This document shows positions 1 through 8,063 of a stretch of DNA of 8,063 nucleotides, piece after piece. This DNA comes from CAZQVN01 sp964596775 (GTDB taxonomy: Bacteria; Eisenbacteria; RBG-16-71-46; JABDJR01; JAWXBZ01), in contig CAZQVN010000100.1 in NCBI GenBank assembly GCA_964596775.1, positions 1 through 8,063 of the forward strand. The letters are read 5' to 3'. A program made the position numbers and the translations under genes. The first letter of the stretch is position 1. Each line of letters opens with the position of its first letter. The notes beneath the pieces were generated by a model. That model was not told the DNA's origin and made no database searches. It saw only the letters and a list, made by a program, of their open reading frames with translations.

Positions 1-47
1 GCCGCCGATTCCTGCCGTGCCCGATAACGCTCAGCAAAGGACGCTAC

Positions 48-2276
<2,229 letters not shown>

Positions 2277-2282
2277 CGCCGA

Positions 2283-4166
2283 CTACCTGCGGTTCTTCGC
2301 TTCGTACTCGTCCAGCCCCTTCAGCATCTCCCGCCCCCATTCCGCGGTGGGCTGGTCCGGCTTGATCGCCAGCGATCTCTCGATCAACGCCCGCCCCTCG
2401 GTGATCCCCGCCGGCGTCCGCAGGACGAGCCGGGCCAGGTAGTTCATCGGCTCCCACGCGTTCGGATCCCGCTTCAGGCTTTCGCGGTAGGCGATCATCG
2501 CCGAGTCGGGCTTGCCGGACTGCTCGAGCATGGCGCCGAGGCTGAACCAGACCTTCGGATCGTTTCCTTCCACGGCGGTCAGGCGCCGGTACATGTCCCC
2601 CGCTTCGGCGTAGCGCTGCGTCTGGATCAGCAGCGACGCCGCGTTCCGGATCAGGCGCGGATTCGTCGTCTGGAACTGCACCGCCTTGCCGTAAAACGTG
2701 GCCGCCTCGTCGGGCTTCTGGTCGTCCCGGTAGTAGATGGCCAGGCTCTCGTAGGCCCAGCTCTTCGCCCGGGGCGTCACGAACACGTGGTCGGCCAGCG
2801 CCGCGAAGCGCTTCAACGCCAGCGGTTCGGACGCGTTCACGCCGACGAACGCCAGCGTGGCGACGCAACCGAGCCCCGCGGTCACCGCGAGCAGGACACG
2901 GGCTCCCCGCGACCGCGCCACCGCCGGCAGCCAGAGCAGGGCGGCCACGCACATCAGCGGCACCGCGGCCGGCGAAAACGCATCCCAGTCGGCGGCCGCC
3001 CCGCGCGACCCCTCCATGTCGAGGAGAACCGCCGGCAGGGCCAGGCCCGCCGCGGCCGCCGCCAGAACAGGAATGACTGCGCGCGATCCGGCGTCCGCGC
3101 CGTCGTGATCCGTGCCGCCGCCACGGCGACCTCCGAAGCGGGTCACGCAGCCCGCCACCACAAGCCCCACCGCCGCGCCGGAAACGAGCGACCAGCGGTT
3201 GACCTGCCCGAGCGCCCACGCGCCCGCCCCCCATGCGTAGAAGTGAAACTCGCTGAAGATCCGGTTCCACGCCGACACCTTGAACCCCGCCGGCGCCCCC
3301 GCCGCCTCGGGAAGGACGGCCGGAAGTCCGACGTAGGCGCCGATCACCGGAAGCGCGCCGGCTGCACAGGCCAGCAGGAAGGAAGAAAGCTTCGGCCGCA
3401 CGAAGAACAGCATCACGAGGAAACTCGGACCGAGCAGGACGCCCGACCCGTGCACGGCCACGGCGAACCCCAGCGAGACCCCGGTCCAGGCAAACGGCAG
3501 CCGCCCCTTGAGAACCTCGAGCACGAAATGGACATGGAGCAGCACCGCCACCCAGAACAGCGGGTACGCCTCGATGTAGCCGAAGCCGAACTGGAGCGTG
3601 CCCATGCCGAGGAGCAGCCCGAGCGTCAGCCAGCGGCCGCGGCGGACGGAAGGGGTGTCCGCCCCTCCGTCATCGGCCAGCCGCGCGGCGATCCGGATCA
3701 TCAGGAACACCGCGATCACGCCGAGGACGACGCTCGCGATCTCCATCCGCCGCTCCACGTATGTGGCCGTGATGAACTTGCCGGCGGTCACCGCGAGCGC
3801 CGCGGCGAACGCCACCGGTTCGTGCGCGTGATGCGCGCGCTGATCGGCGAGGACGGAAATCCAGAGACGGCCGTCGCCGAGGAGATGGGTGGCGTCACGG
3901 AAGAGGAAGAAGAACGGCGCCGTGACCAGCGCGGCCGGCAGCGCCTTTACGATCGATCCGGGATAGGGGGGCGCGGAAAGAACCAGCGCGACGAGCGCGG
4001 CGGCGGCCCCGAGGACCGCGAGGAGCGCCGCGGGCGGCAGGAACGTCCACGCGTGGACGCCCCACAGCACCGGTTGCCACGCCGGCACGGCGGCCGCGGC
4101 CAGGATCAGCGCGTAGGCGAGAGCCACCCCGCCGAGCAGCGGGACGGACGCGGAGCGATCGTTCAA
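2283..4166 (-). CDS. Polytopic inner-membrane protein with C-terminal TPR domain (possible GT-C-like glycosyltransferase)
   Basis: A 627-residue protein. About 12 hydrophobic segments lie between residues ~10 and 442 (for example 10-30, 42-65, 72-90, 115-136, 142-163, 180-219, 226-257, 262-284, 364-382, 400-417, 424-443). A soluble tail at ~465-615 holds about four TPR-like helix pairs (AYESLAIYYRDDQKPDEAATFY; PKVWFSLGAMLEQSGKPDSA). Loop motifs that may matter are HLLGDG at 94-99, YIEAYPLFW at 197-205 and DWDAFSP at 393-399. Acidic residues after the first membrane segments, plus a TPR tail, recall GT-C glycosyltransferases, but no diagnostic motif proves this. The tail probably binds protein partners. 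The start chosen is TTG at 4166, 13 bp after the DUF362 stop, with no strong Shine-Dalgarno; an in-frame GTG at residue 14 (near 4127) is possible. Probably co-transcribed with the DUF362 gene. CDS and architecture are firm; function is open. Confidence 0.85.
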   Translation of the reverse strand: MNDRSASVPLLGGVALAYALILAAAAVPAWQPVLWGVHAWTFLPPAALLAVLGAAAALVALVLSAPPYPGSIVKALPAALVTAPFFFLFRDATHLLGDGRLWISVLADQRAHHAHEPVAFAAALAVTAGKFITATYVERRMEIASVVLGVIAVFLMIRIAARLADDGGADTPSVRRGRWLTLGLLLGMGTLQFGFGYIEAYPLFWVAVLLHVHFVLEVLKGRLPFAWTGVSLGFAVAVHGSGVLLGPSFLVMLFFVRPKLSSFLLACAAGALPVIGAYVGLPAVLPEAAGAPAGFKVSAWNRIFSEFHFYAWGAGAWALGQVNRWSLVSGAAVGLVVAGCVTRFGGRRGGGTDHDGADAGSRAVIPVLAAAAAGLALPAVLLDMEGSRGAAADWDAFSPAAVPLMCVAALLWLPAVARSRGARVLLAVTAGLGCVATLAFVGVNASEPLALKRFAALADHVFVTPRAKSWAYESLAIYYRDDQKPDEAATFYGKAVQFQTTNPRLIRNAASLLIQTQRYAEAGDMYRRLTAVEGNDPKVWFSLGAMLEQSGKPDSAMIAYRESLKRDPNAWEPMNYLARLVLRTPAGITEGRALIERSLAIKPDQPTAEWGREMLKGLDEYEAKNRR

Positions 4167-4179
4167 GAGAGGCCGGGCT

Positions 4180-5268
4180 CTACTTGTAGCTCTCCCACAG
4201 CTTCCCCCACTCCGTTTCCAGCACCCGCTCCACGCGATCCTTGTGCGTCGGGTACCAGTACACGTCGTGGAAGAGCCGGGAGGCGGCGAAGGACCAGGGG
4301 GTGATCGGGCTTCTGAGCAGGACGTTCTCGAGAGGCTTCAGCGGGCCGTGGTAGATCATCTTCTGGCCGCGGCTGGCCAGCGTTTCCTGCTTCCGGTGGA
4401 AGTGGAAATTCACGCCGGTGATGTCCTCACCGACGATCTCGATGTCGCGCGGATCGCCGATGCCCAGCCCCTGGTTGTGGGCCAGGTTGATGAATTTTAT
4501 CGACATCGGGTCGAACCCCATCAGCCGGGCCGACGTGGCGTCGAGCGCCACCATGTCGCTCGAGGCGAGCAGGTACCCCTTCACGTGGGGCACGATGGCT
4601 CGCGGGCCGGGACCGTCGCCGCAGAAGACGCCGTCGGTCACCGCGAACACGCCGGGGTGGATCTCCTTCTGGATCGCCAGGAGGTCGACCAGCGTTTCGT
4701 GGATCTGGCTGTGCGTCCAGTGGCGGTCGAAGTGCAGCAGGCCGCCGAACGCGTTCTTCATCGCACCGGTGATCTCGGTGAACACGTGCGTCTTGACCGT
4801 CGGCAGGTGGACGATGTTCTTGCCGACCAGGAAGCGCGGGATGCGGATGCCGTTCTTCTTGAAGATGTCGTGGAGCACCAGCATCTTCGCCTTCGGCTCG
4901 TAGACGAACCAGTCCTGCCCCTCGTCGTTGAGGTGCTCGCGGCGGATGTTGAGCTCGTCGAGGATGCGCGTCAGGTGATTGTTCGGCTCGCCGACCCGGG
5001 CGTTCACCACGACCGTGTCGTTGTGCACGCCGTGCATCTGCTCGCGCCTGAACCCCTGCTGATCGAGCTGCTTGACCACCCCCTCGATCTGCCACGGGGT
5101 GGTCGAGCATCCCGGCATGTACAGGTGCCAGGTGATGTTGATCTTGAGCGCCACGTCGGCGGTGGGCTTCAGTATCTCTTCGCTCCCGGCCGACTTCATC
5201 ACTTTCATGACGTCTTCGACGACCGTGGCGGGACTCGACTTGATGACGGCGACTCTGGCTTTCGACAT
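4180..5268 (-). CDS. DUF362 domain-containing protein
   Basis: A 362-residue protein whose whole length fits the DUF362 family. Landmarks are LKINITWH (41-48) followed by the conserved Cys/Thr-Pro segment GCSTTPWQIEGV (53-64), LPTVKTH and TGAMKNAFGG (155-176), TDGVFCGDGPGPR (211-223), SSDMVALDATSARLMGFDP (236-254) and GDPRDIEIVGED (271-282). There is no signal peptide and no membrane segment. The CxxC ferredoxin-type Fe-S cluster motifs found fused to some DUF362 proteins are absent, so this is the cluster-free form. The biochemical role of DUF362 is not established. ATG 5268 is well supported: AGGAG (complement of 5274-5278) lies 5 nt upstream. The 118-bp gap to the preceding dehydrogenase gene shows no T-run terminator and no convincing promoter, only short hairpins such as ACGG-TTTT-CCGT near 5364-5375. 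The membrane-TPR gene follows after 13 bp, suggesting a two-gene unit. Confidence 0.9.
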   Translation of the reverse strand: MSKARVAVIKSSPATVVEDVMKVMKSAGSEEILKPTADVALKINITWHLYMPGCSTTPWQIEGVVKQLDQQGFRREQMHGVHNDTVVVNARVGEPNNHLTRILDELNIRREHLNDEGQDWFVYEPKAKMLVLHDIFKKNGIRIPRFLVGKNIVHLPTVKTHVFTEITGAMKNAFGGLLHFDRHWTHSQIHETLVDLLAIQKEIHPGVFAVTDGVFCGDGPGPRAIVPHVKGYLLASSDMVALDATSARLMGFDPMSIKFINLAHNQGLGIGDPRDIEIVGEDITGVNFHFHRKQETLASRGQKMIYHGPLKPLENVLLRSPITPWSFAASRLFHDVYWYPTHKDRVERVLETEWGKLWESYK

Positions 5269-5386
5269 GTGAACTCCTGGTGTCGGGTATCGCGGCGGAT
5301 CGGTGTTCAGCTGCGGGTGATGAGTCCGCTTTCGGTGCGGCGGCGCGATCGGGGCCCCCGGAACGGTTTTCCGTCGTCCCGGCGGC

Positions 5387-6535
5387 TCAGCCCTTCTGCT
5401 CCTTGAGCAGGCTGTTCGCGATCACGAGCCGCTGGATCTCCGAGGTTCCTTCATAAATTTCGGTGACCCGCGCATCTCTATAGTAACGCTCCACCGGGTA
5501 ATCGGTCACGTAGCCGTATCCCCCGTGGATCTGCAAAGCCTTGTGCGTGATGAAGGTAGCGGCTTCCGTGGCATGGACCTTGGCGATCGATGCCTCCCGC
5601 GTGAACGGCTGGTCGGAGTCCTTGAGCCAGGCCGCCCGGTATGTCAGGCAGCGGGCCGCCTCGAGCCGGGCGTACATGTCGGCGAGCATGAACTGGATCG
5701 CCTGCTGACCGGCGATCGGCCTGCCGAACGCCTCGCGCTCCTTCGCGTAGGCCTTCGCCTGTTCGTAGGCCGCGGTGGCGATCCCCACCGCCTGCGCGGC
5801 CACGCCGACCCGGCCGCCGTCGAGCAGCTGCATCGCGATCTTGAAACCGTCCCCCTCGGCGCCGAGGAGGTTTTCCGCGGGCACCCGGCAGTCCTCGAGG
5901 ATCAGCGACCGCGTCTCGCTGGCCTTGATCCCCATCTTGTCTTCCGCCTTGCCGACGGTGAGACCCGGGGCGCCCTTCTCGATGATGAACACGCTGATCC
6001 CCTTGTGGCGATCCTCGGACGTCCGGGCAAAGACGATGTAGGTGGTGGCGAAGCCGCCGCTCGTCACCCAGTTCTTCTCGCCGTTCAGGATGTAGTCATC
6101 GCCGTCCCGGCGCGCGGTGGCGCGGAGGCCGGCGGCGTCGCTGCCCGAGGCCGGCTCGGACAGGCTGAACGCGCCGATCCACTCGGTGGCCAGCTTCGGC
6201 AGGTACTTTTTCTTCTGCTCCTCGGTGCCGAAGCGGACGATCGGGTTGCAGCCGACGGAGTTGTGCACGGACACCGTGATCGACAGCGCCGCCCAGACGC
6301 GGGCCAGCTCCTCGATGACGAGGCAGTAGGACACGTGATCGAGCTTGTTGCCGCCGTACTCGTCGGGGATCATCATGCCGCCGAGGCCGAGTTCCCTCCA
6401 CAGCCGGCGGACGAGTTCGCGCGGGAGGTGGCCGGCCTTTTCGTAGGCCTCCACGTGCGGTTCCACGACCTCTTTCACGAAGTCGCGCAGCGTGTCCTGG
6501 AGCAGCTTCTGTTCGTCGGTCATCTCGAAGCGCAT
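5387..6535 (-). CDS. Acyl-CoA dehydrogenase A (SCAD/butyryl-CoA type)
   Basis: A 382-residue cytoplasmic FAD enzyme that introduces the alpha,beta double bond into acyl-CoA and passes electrons to electron-transfer flavoprotein. It has the usual family length with N-terminal, middle beta and C-terminal helical domains. FSLSEPASGSD (123-133) is the flavin/substrate signature. QIHGGYGYVTDYPVERYYRD (335-354) matches the second family signature. EIYEGTSEIQRLVIA (359-373) places the catalytic base at E362, the SCAD/MCAD position rather than the isovaleryl-CoA one. LLDGGRVGVAAQAVGIA (237-253) resembles short-chain enzymes. Exact substrate (butyryl, branched or medium chain) cannot be told. ATG 6535 starts 3 bp after the upstream dehydrogenase stop, and GAAGGGA lies 6 nt upstream within the end of that gene, so translation is probably coupled. 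An in-frame ATG four codons later is less likely. Ends in TGA. Confidence 0.95.
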   Translation of the reverse strand: MRFEMTDEQKLLQDTLRDFVKEVVEPHVEAYEKAGHLPRELVRRLWRELGLGGMMIPDEYGGNKLDHVSYCLVIEELARVWAALSITVSVHNSVGCNPIVRFGTEEQKKKYLPKLATEWIGAFSLSEPASGSDAAGLRATARRDGDDYILNGEKNWVTSGGFATTYIVFARTSEDRHKGISVFIIEKGAPGLTVGKAEDKMGIKASETRSLILEDCRVPAENLLGAEGDGFKIAMQLLDGGRVGVAAQAVGIATAAYEQAKAYAKEREAFGRPIAGQQAIQFMLADMYARLEAARCLTYRAAWLKDSDQPFTREASIAKVHATEAATFITHKALQIHGGYGYVTDYPVERYYRDARVTEIYEGTSEIQRLVIANSLLKEQKG

Positions 6536-6538
6536 CGG

Positions 6539-7681
6539 CTATCCCTTCAGAATCGTCGAGGAGATGACGAGGCGCTGGATTTCCGAGGTGCCCTCGTAGA
6601 TCTCGGTGACCTTGGCATCGCGGTAGTAGCGCTCCACCGGATAGTCGTGCAGGTAGCCGTAGCCGCCGTGAACCTGCACCGCGCGGTCCGCGGCCGTGAC
6701 CGCGGCGCGGCCGGCCACCAGCTTGGCGACGGCGGCCTCGAGCGAGTAGCGCCCGCCGGAGTCCTTCCGTGCGGCCGCCTTCCAGGTGAGCAGCCGGGCG
6801 GCGTCCGTTTCCGTGGCCATGTCGGCGAGCATCCACTTGATCGCCTGGAAGTCGCCGATCGGGCTGCCGAACGCCTCGCGCTCGTTGGCGTAGCGCACGG
6901 ACGCCTCGAGGCTCGCCGCGGCGATCCCCAGCGCCTGCGCGGCGATGCCGATCCGCCCGCCGTCCAGCGTGTTGAGCGCCACCTTGAACCCGCCCCCCAC
7001 CTCTCCGAGCAGGTTGTCCGCGGGCACTTCGCAGTCCGTCAGCACGATCTGGCAGGTGGAGGATCCCTTGATCCCCATCGTCTTTTCCTTGGGGCCGCGC
7101 TCCAGCCCCGTCGTTTCGGCGTCGACGATGAACGCGGAAATCCCCTTGTGCCCCTGCGCCGCGTCGGTCATCACGTAGATGATGTAGACGTCGGCATGCT
7201 GGCCGTTCGTGATGAAATTCTTCGTGCCGTTGAGGACGTAGGCGTCGCCCTTCTTCACGGCCGTCGTCTGCTGGCGGGCGGCGTCGCTGCCGGTGTTCGG
7301 CTCGGACAGGCAGTAGGCGCCGAGCTTCTTTCCCGCGGCCAGGTCGGGCAGGTACTTCTTCTTCTGCTCCGGCGTGCCGAACTTTTCGATCGGGTGGCAG
7401 ACGAGCGAGTTGTTCACCGACATGATGACGCCGGTGGACGCGCAGGCGGCCGAGATCTCCTCCATGGCCAGCACATAGGCCAGCGTGGAGAGGCCGGCGC
7501 CGCCGTACTCCTCGGACACCATCATCCCCATGAAACCGAGTTCGGCGAGCTGCTTCACGTTCTCGAACGGGAAGCGGCTCTCCCAGTCCACCTCGGAGGC
7601 GCGCGGGGCGATCACCTCGCGGGCGATCTGCCGGGCGGTGTCGCGGATCAGCTTTTCGTCGTCGGAAAGGGCGAATTCCAT
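6539..7681 (-). CDS. Acyl-CoA dehydrogenase B (SCAD/butyryl-CoA type), first gene of the pair
   Basis: A 380-residue FAD acyl-CoA dehydrogenase, paralogous to the gene that follows. Motifs are AYCLSEPNTGSD (122-133), VHGGYGYLHDYPVERYYRDA (337-356) and EIYEGTSEIQRLVIS (360-374) with catalytic base E363. LDGGRIGIAAQALGIA (239-254) is very like short-chain acyl-CoA or butyryl-CoA dehydrogenases. The start at 7681 (MEFALSDDEK) is chosen because family homology begins there. The frame is open upstream to an ATG at 7846, but those 55 residues are not dehydrogenase-like and would overlap the divergent antitoxin start. No strong Shine-Dalgarno precedes 7681, so start confidence is a little lower than gene confidence. 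T129 replaces the more usual small residue (G, S, A or N) in the first signature. Ends in TAG, followed by one codon and the next gene's ATG in the same frame. ETF genes are not in the window, so its electron acceptor is encoded elsewhere. Confidence 0.94.
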   Translation of the reverse strand: MEFALSDDEKLIRDTARQIAREVIAPRASEVDWESRFPFENVKQLAELGFMGMMVSEEYGGAGLSTLAYVLAMEEISAACASTGVIMSVNNSLVCHPIEKFGTPEQKKKYLPDLAAGKKLGAYCLSEPNTGSDAARQQTTAVKKGDAYVLNGTKNFITNGQHADVYIIYVMTDAAQGHKGISAFIVDAETTGLERGPKEKTMGIKGSSTCQIVLTDCEVPADNLLGEVGGGFKVALNTLDGGRIGIAAQALGIAAASLEASVRYANEREAFGSPIGDFQAIKWMLADMATETDAARLLTWKAAARKDSGGRYSLEAAVAKLVAGRAAVTAADRAVQVHGGYGYLHDYPVERYYRDAKVTEIYEGTSEIQRLVISSTILKG

Positions 7682-7732
7682 GGAAGACAGGACTTTCGGA
7701 ACGGGTTTCGAGCGGGGCGCGGAATCGCACAG

Positions 7733-7750
7733 CTCTTTTGCGGACAAGAG
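7733..7750. repeat. Short inverted repeat in the dehydrogenase leader
   Basis: CTCTT (7733-7737) and AAGAG (7746-7750) form perfect 5-bp arms around 8 nt. A 6-bp stem around CGGA is an alternative, with a T-G wobble in the plus-strand reading. It lies just inside the possible start of the dehydrogenase transcript, so it could be an operator dyad or a leader hairpin. It is too short to exclude chance. Confidence 0.2.
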
Positions 7751-7777
7751 GTTATCACGGAGGGTGGGGCGGAACAA
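7751..7777 (-). promoter_or_regulatory. Weak promoter candidate for the acyl-CoA dehydrogenase genes
   Basis: On the minus strand, TTGTTC (complement of 7772-7777) and GATAAC (complement of 7751-7756) are separated by 15 nt. GATAAC matches the bacterial -10 consensus at four of six positions and TTGTTC matches -35 at three. Spacing is short and the host sigma factor preference is unknown. It is the best candidate upstream of 7681 but weak; it would give a leader of roughly 60 nt. Confidence 0.2.
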
Positions 7778-7791
7778 GCTTTTGGACCAAA
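7771..7791. promoter_or_regulatory. Overlapping dyads in the divergent intergenic region (possible operator)
   Basis: Two overlapping symmetries occur here. Positions 7771-7788 fit GGNNCAANNNNTTGNNCC, an interrupted dyad centred between 7779 and 7780. Positions 7781-7791 form TTTGG-A-CCAAA with perfect 5-bp arms. They sit between the divergent starts of the dehydrogenase (7681) and the antitoxin (7834), overlap the possible dehydrogenase -35 and lie upstream of the possible antitoxin -35. A repressor of fatty-acid genes could bind here, but no known motif is recognised. Confidence 0.25.
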
Positions 7792-7798
7792 CTGCGAC

Positions 7799-7827
7799 TT
7801 GCACCGGGCATCGACATGGTGTATATA
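7799..7827 (+). promoter_or_regulatory. Candidate promoter of the antitoxin gene, possibly leaderless
   Basis: TTGCAC (7799-7804) and TATATA (7822-7827) are separated by 17 nt, the ideal sigma-70-type spacing. The -10-like element matches four of six consensus positions and the -35-like element three. A transcript starting about 7 nt past the -10 would begin near 7834, the A of the most likely start codon, giving a leaderless mRNA. No Shine-Dalgarno precedes 7834, which agrees with this. The AT-rich block stands out against GC-rich surroundings. Confidence 0.4.
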
Positions 7828-7829
7828 CA
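7820..7829. promoter_or_regulatory. Perfect 10-bp palindrome, likely autoregulatory operator
   Basis: TGTATATACA reads the same on both strands and covers the proposed -10 element of the antitoxin gene. Ribbon-helix-helix antitoxins commonly bind short palindromes over their own promoter together with their toxin and repress the operon. The position fits that role; binding by this protein is inferred. Confidence 0.4.
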
Positions 7830-7833
7830 TCGT

Positions 7834-8063
7834 ATGGTACGGACACAGCTTTACCTCGACGAAACCGTTCATGAGCGGCTCAAATCGCTCGCCCGCGCCC
7901 AGGGGCGGACGCTTTCCGACCTGGTTCGCGAAGCCCTGGACCGCACTTATGGAACAGGAGAGGAACAGAGAGTCTCAGCCGTGAAGGCGGTATCCGGGAT
8001 ATGGCGCGATCGAGAGGACCTGGGAAGCACAGCCGAGTACGTGAGAAACCTGCGGCGGAATAC
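7834..8063 (+). CDS. Ribbon-helix-helix (CopG/Arc-type) antitoxin, VapB-like; 3' end beyond the window
   Basis: The frame is open for 76 codons to the window edge with no stop, so the gene is partial. Residues 2-10 (VRTQLYLDE) form the DNA-contacting beta-strand, 10-23 helix A, and TLSDLVREALDRTYG (26-40) helix B: a complete ribbon-helix-helix dimerisation and DNA-binding fold. The tail at ~49-76 (GIWRDREDLG, then AEYVRNLRRN) resembles the toxin-binding part of VapB-type antitoxins that precede a PIN-domain RNase. A toxin gene would therefore be expected immediately downstream, outside this window. ATG 7834 gives the usual family N-terminus; ATG 7816 is in frame and would add six residues (MVYIHR), but it lies upstream of the proposed -10 element. 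The gene is divergent from the dehydrogenases. It could instead be an orphan regulator. RHH call firm; toxin-antitoxin role inferred. Confidence 0.8.
   Translation, partial: MVRTQLYLDETVHERLKSLARAQGRTLSDLVREALDRTYGTGEEQRVSAVKAVSGIWRDREDLGSTAEYVRNLRRN

Noticed and set aside
1..27. Possible C-terminal end of an upstream plus-strand gene (codons ending in TAA at 25-27)
   Set aside because: Only eight codons are visible, too few to support a gene.
2787..4304. Plus-strand 505-codon open frame over the membrane-TPR gene
   Set aside because: The translation is Arg/Gly/His/Pro-rich without domain features, as expected of an antisense shadow in GC-rich DNA; the minus-strand frame has coherent membrane segments and TPRs.
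5340..5386. GC-rich palindrome GGGGCCCC and small ACGG-TTTT-CCGT hairpin between dehydrogenase A and DUF362, considered as a terminator
   Set aside because: Stems are short, one has no loop, and no T-run follows in the direction of transcription, so an intrinsic terminator is not supported.
4243..5406. Plus-strand 387-codon open frame over the DUF362 gene
   Set aside because: Antisense shadow of a recognisable DUF362 gene that has its own good ribosome-binding site.
7682..7846. N-terminal extension of dehydrogenase B to ATG 7846
   Set aside because: The 55 extra residues are unlike acyl-CoA dehydrogenases, cover the divergent promoter region and would overlap the antitoxin start; family homology begins at 7681.
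5525..7984. Very long plus-strand open frame (819 codons) antisense to both acyl-CoA dehydrogenases
   Set aside because: The dehydrogenases have clear family motifs on the other strand. The antisense frame is open because both genes are GC-rich and in the same register; its translation is low-complexity and resembles no family I know.

Overview
The window is a GC-rich, densely coded stretch of bacterial chromosome. It holds one complete plus-strand gene, four complete minus-strand genes and a partial plus-strand gene cut by the right edge. The first gene has a signal peptide and an outer-membrane beta-barrel-like C-terminus, so the host is very probably a diderm (Gram-negative-type) bacterium. 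Large DUF5916 proteins, paired SCAD-type acyl-CoA dehydrogenases, DUF362 proteins and polytopic membrane proteins with TPR tails are a combination common in Acidobacteriota, Gemmatimonadota and related uncultured lineages. This placement is an inference from gene content; no rRNA or other marker gene is present.

Layout. At 48-2276 (+) is a secreted DUF5916 protein with an N-terminal CBM9-like domain and a predicted beta-barrel. It converges, with a 6-bp gap, on a minus-strand block. In transcription order (right to left) that block is: acyl-CoA dehydrogenase B (7681-6539), a 3-bp gap, acyl-CoA dehydrogenase A (6535-5387), a 118-bp gap, a DUF362 protein (5268-4180), a 13-bp gap, and a polytopic membrane protein with a TPR tail (4166-2283). 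The two dehydrogenases form a tight, probably translationally coupled pair. The DUF362 and membrane-TPR genes form a second tight pair, which may be read through from the first or have its own promoter.

At the right edge, divergent from the dehydrogenases, is the start of a small ribbon-helix-helix (CopG/Arc-type, VapB-like) antitoxin gene at 7834. Its start overlaps a promoter-like sequence with a perfect 10-bp palindrome, which would fit autoregulation and a leaderless transcript. The partner toxin, if there is one, lies outside the window. The intergenic region 7682-7833 is the only substantial regulatory space and carries several small dyads.

How the genes work together. The dehydrogenases are FAD enzymes of acyl-CoA alpha,beta-dehydrogenation that pass electrons to ETF; no ETF, thiolase or hydratase gene is visible here. 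I see no functional link between the beta-barrel protein, the DUF362/TPR pair and the dehydrogenases beyond proximity. I found no CRISPR array, insertion sequence, tRNA or rRNA, and no clearly new multi-gene system. The observations most worth checking are the antitoxin promoter/operator at the edge, the in-frame single-stop junction between the two dehydrogenases, and the GT-C-like membrane-TPR protein beside DUF362.
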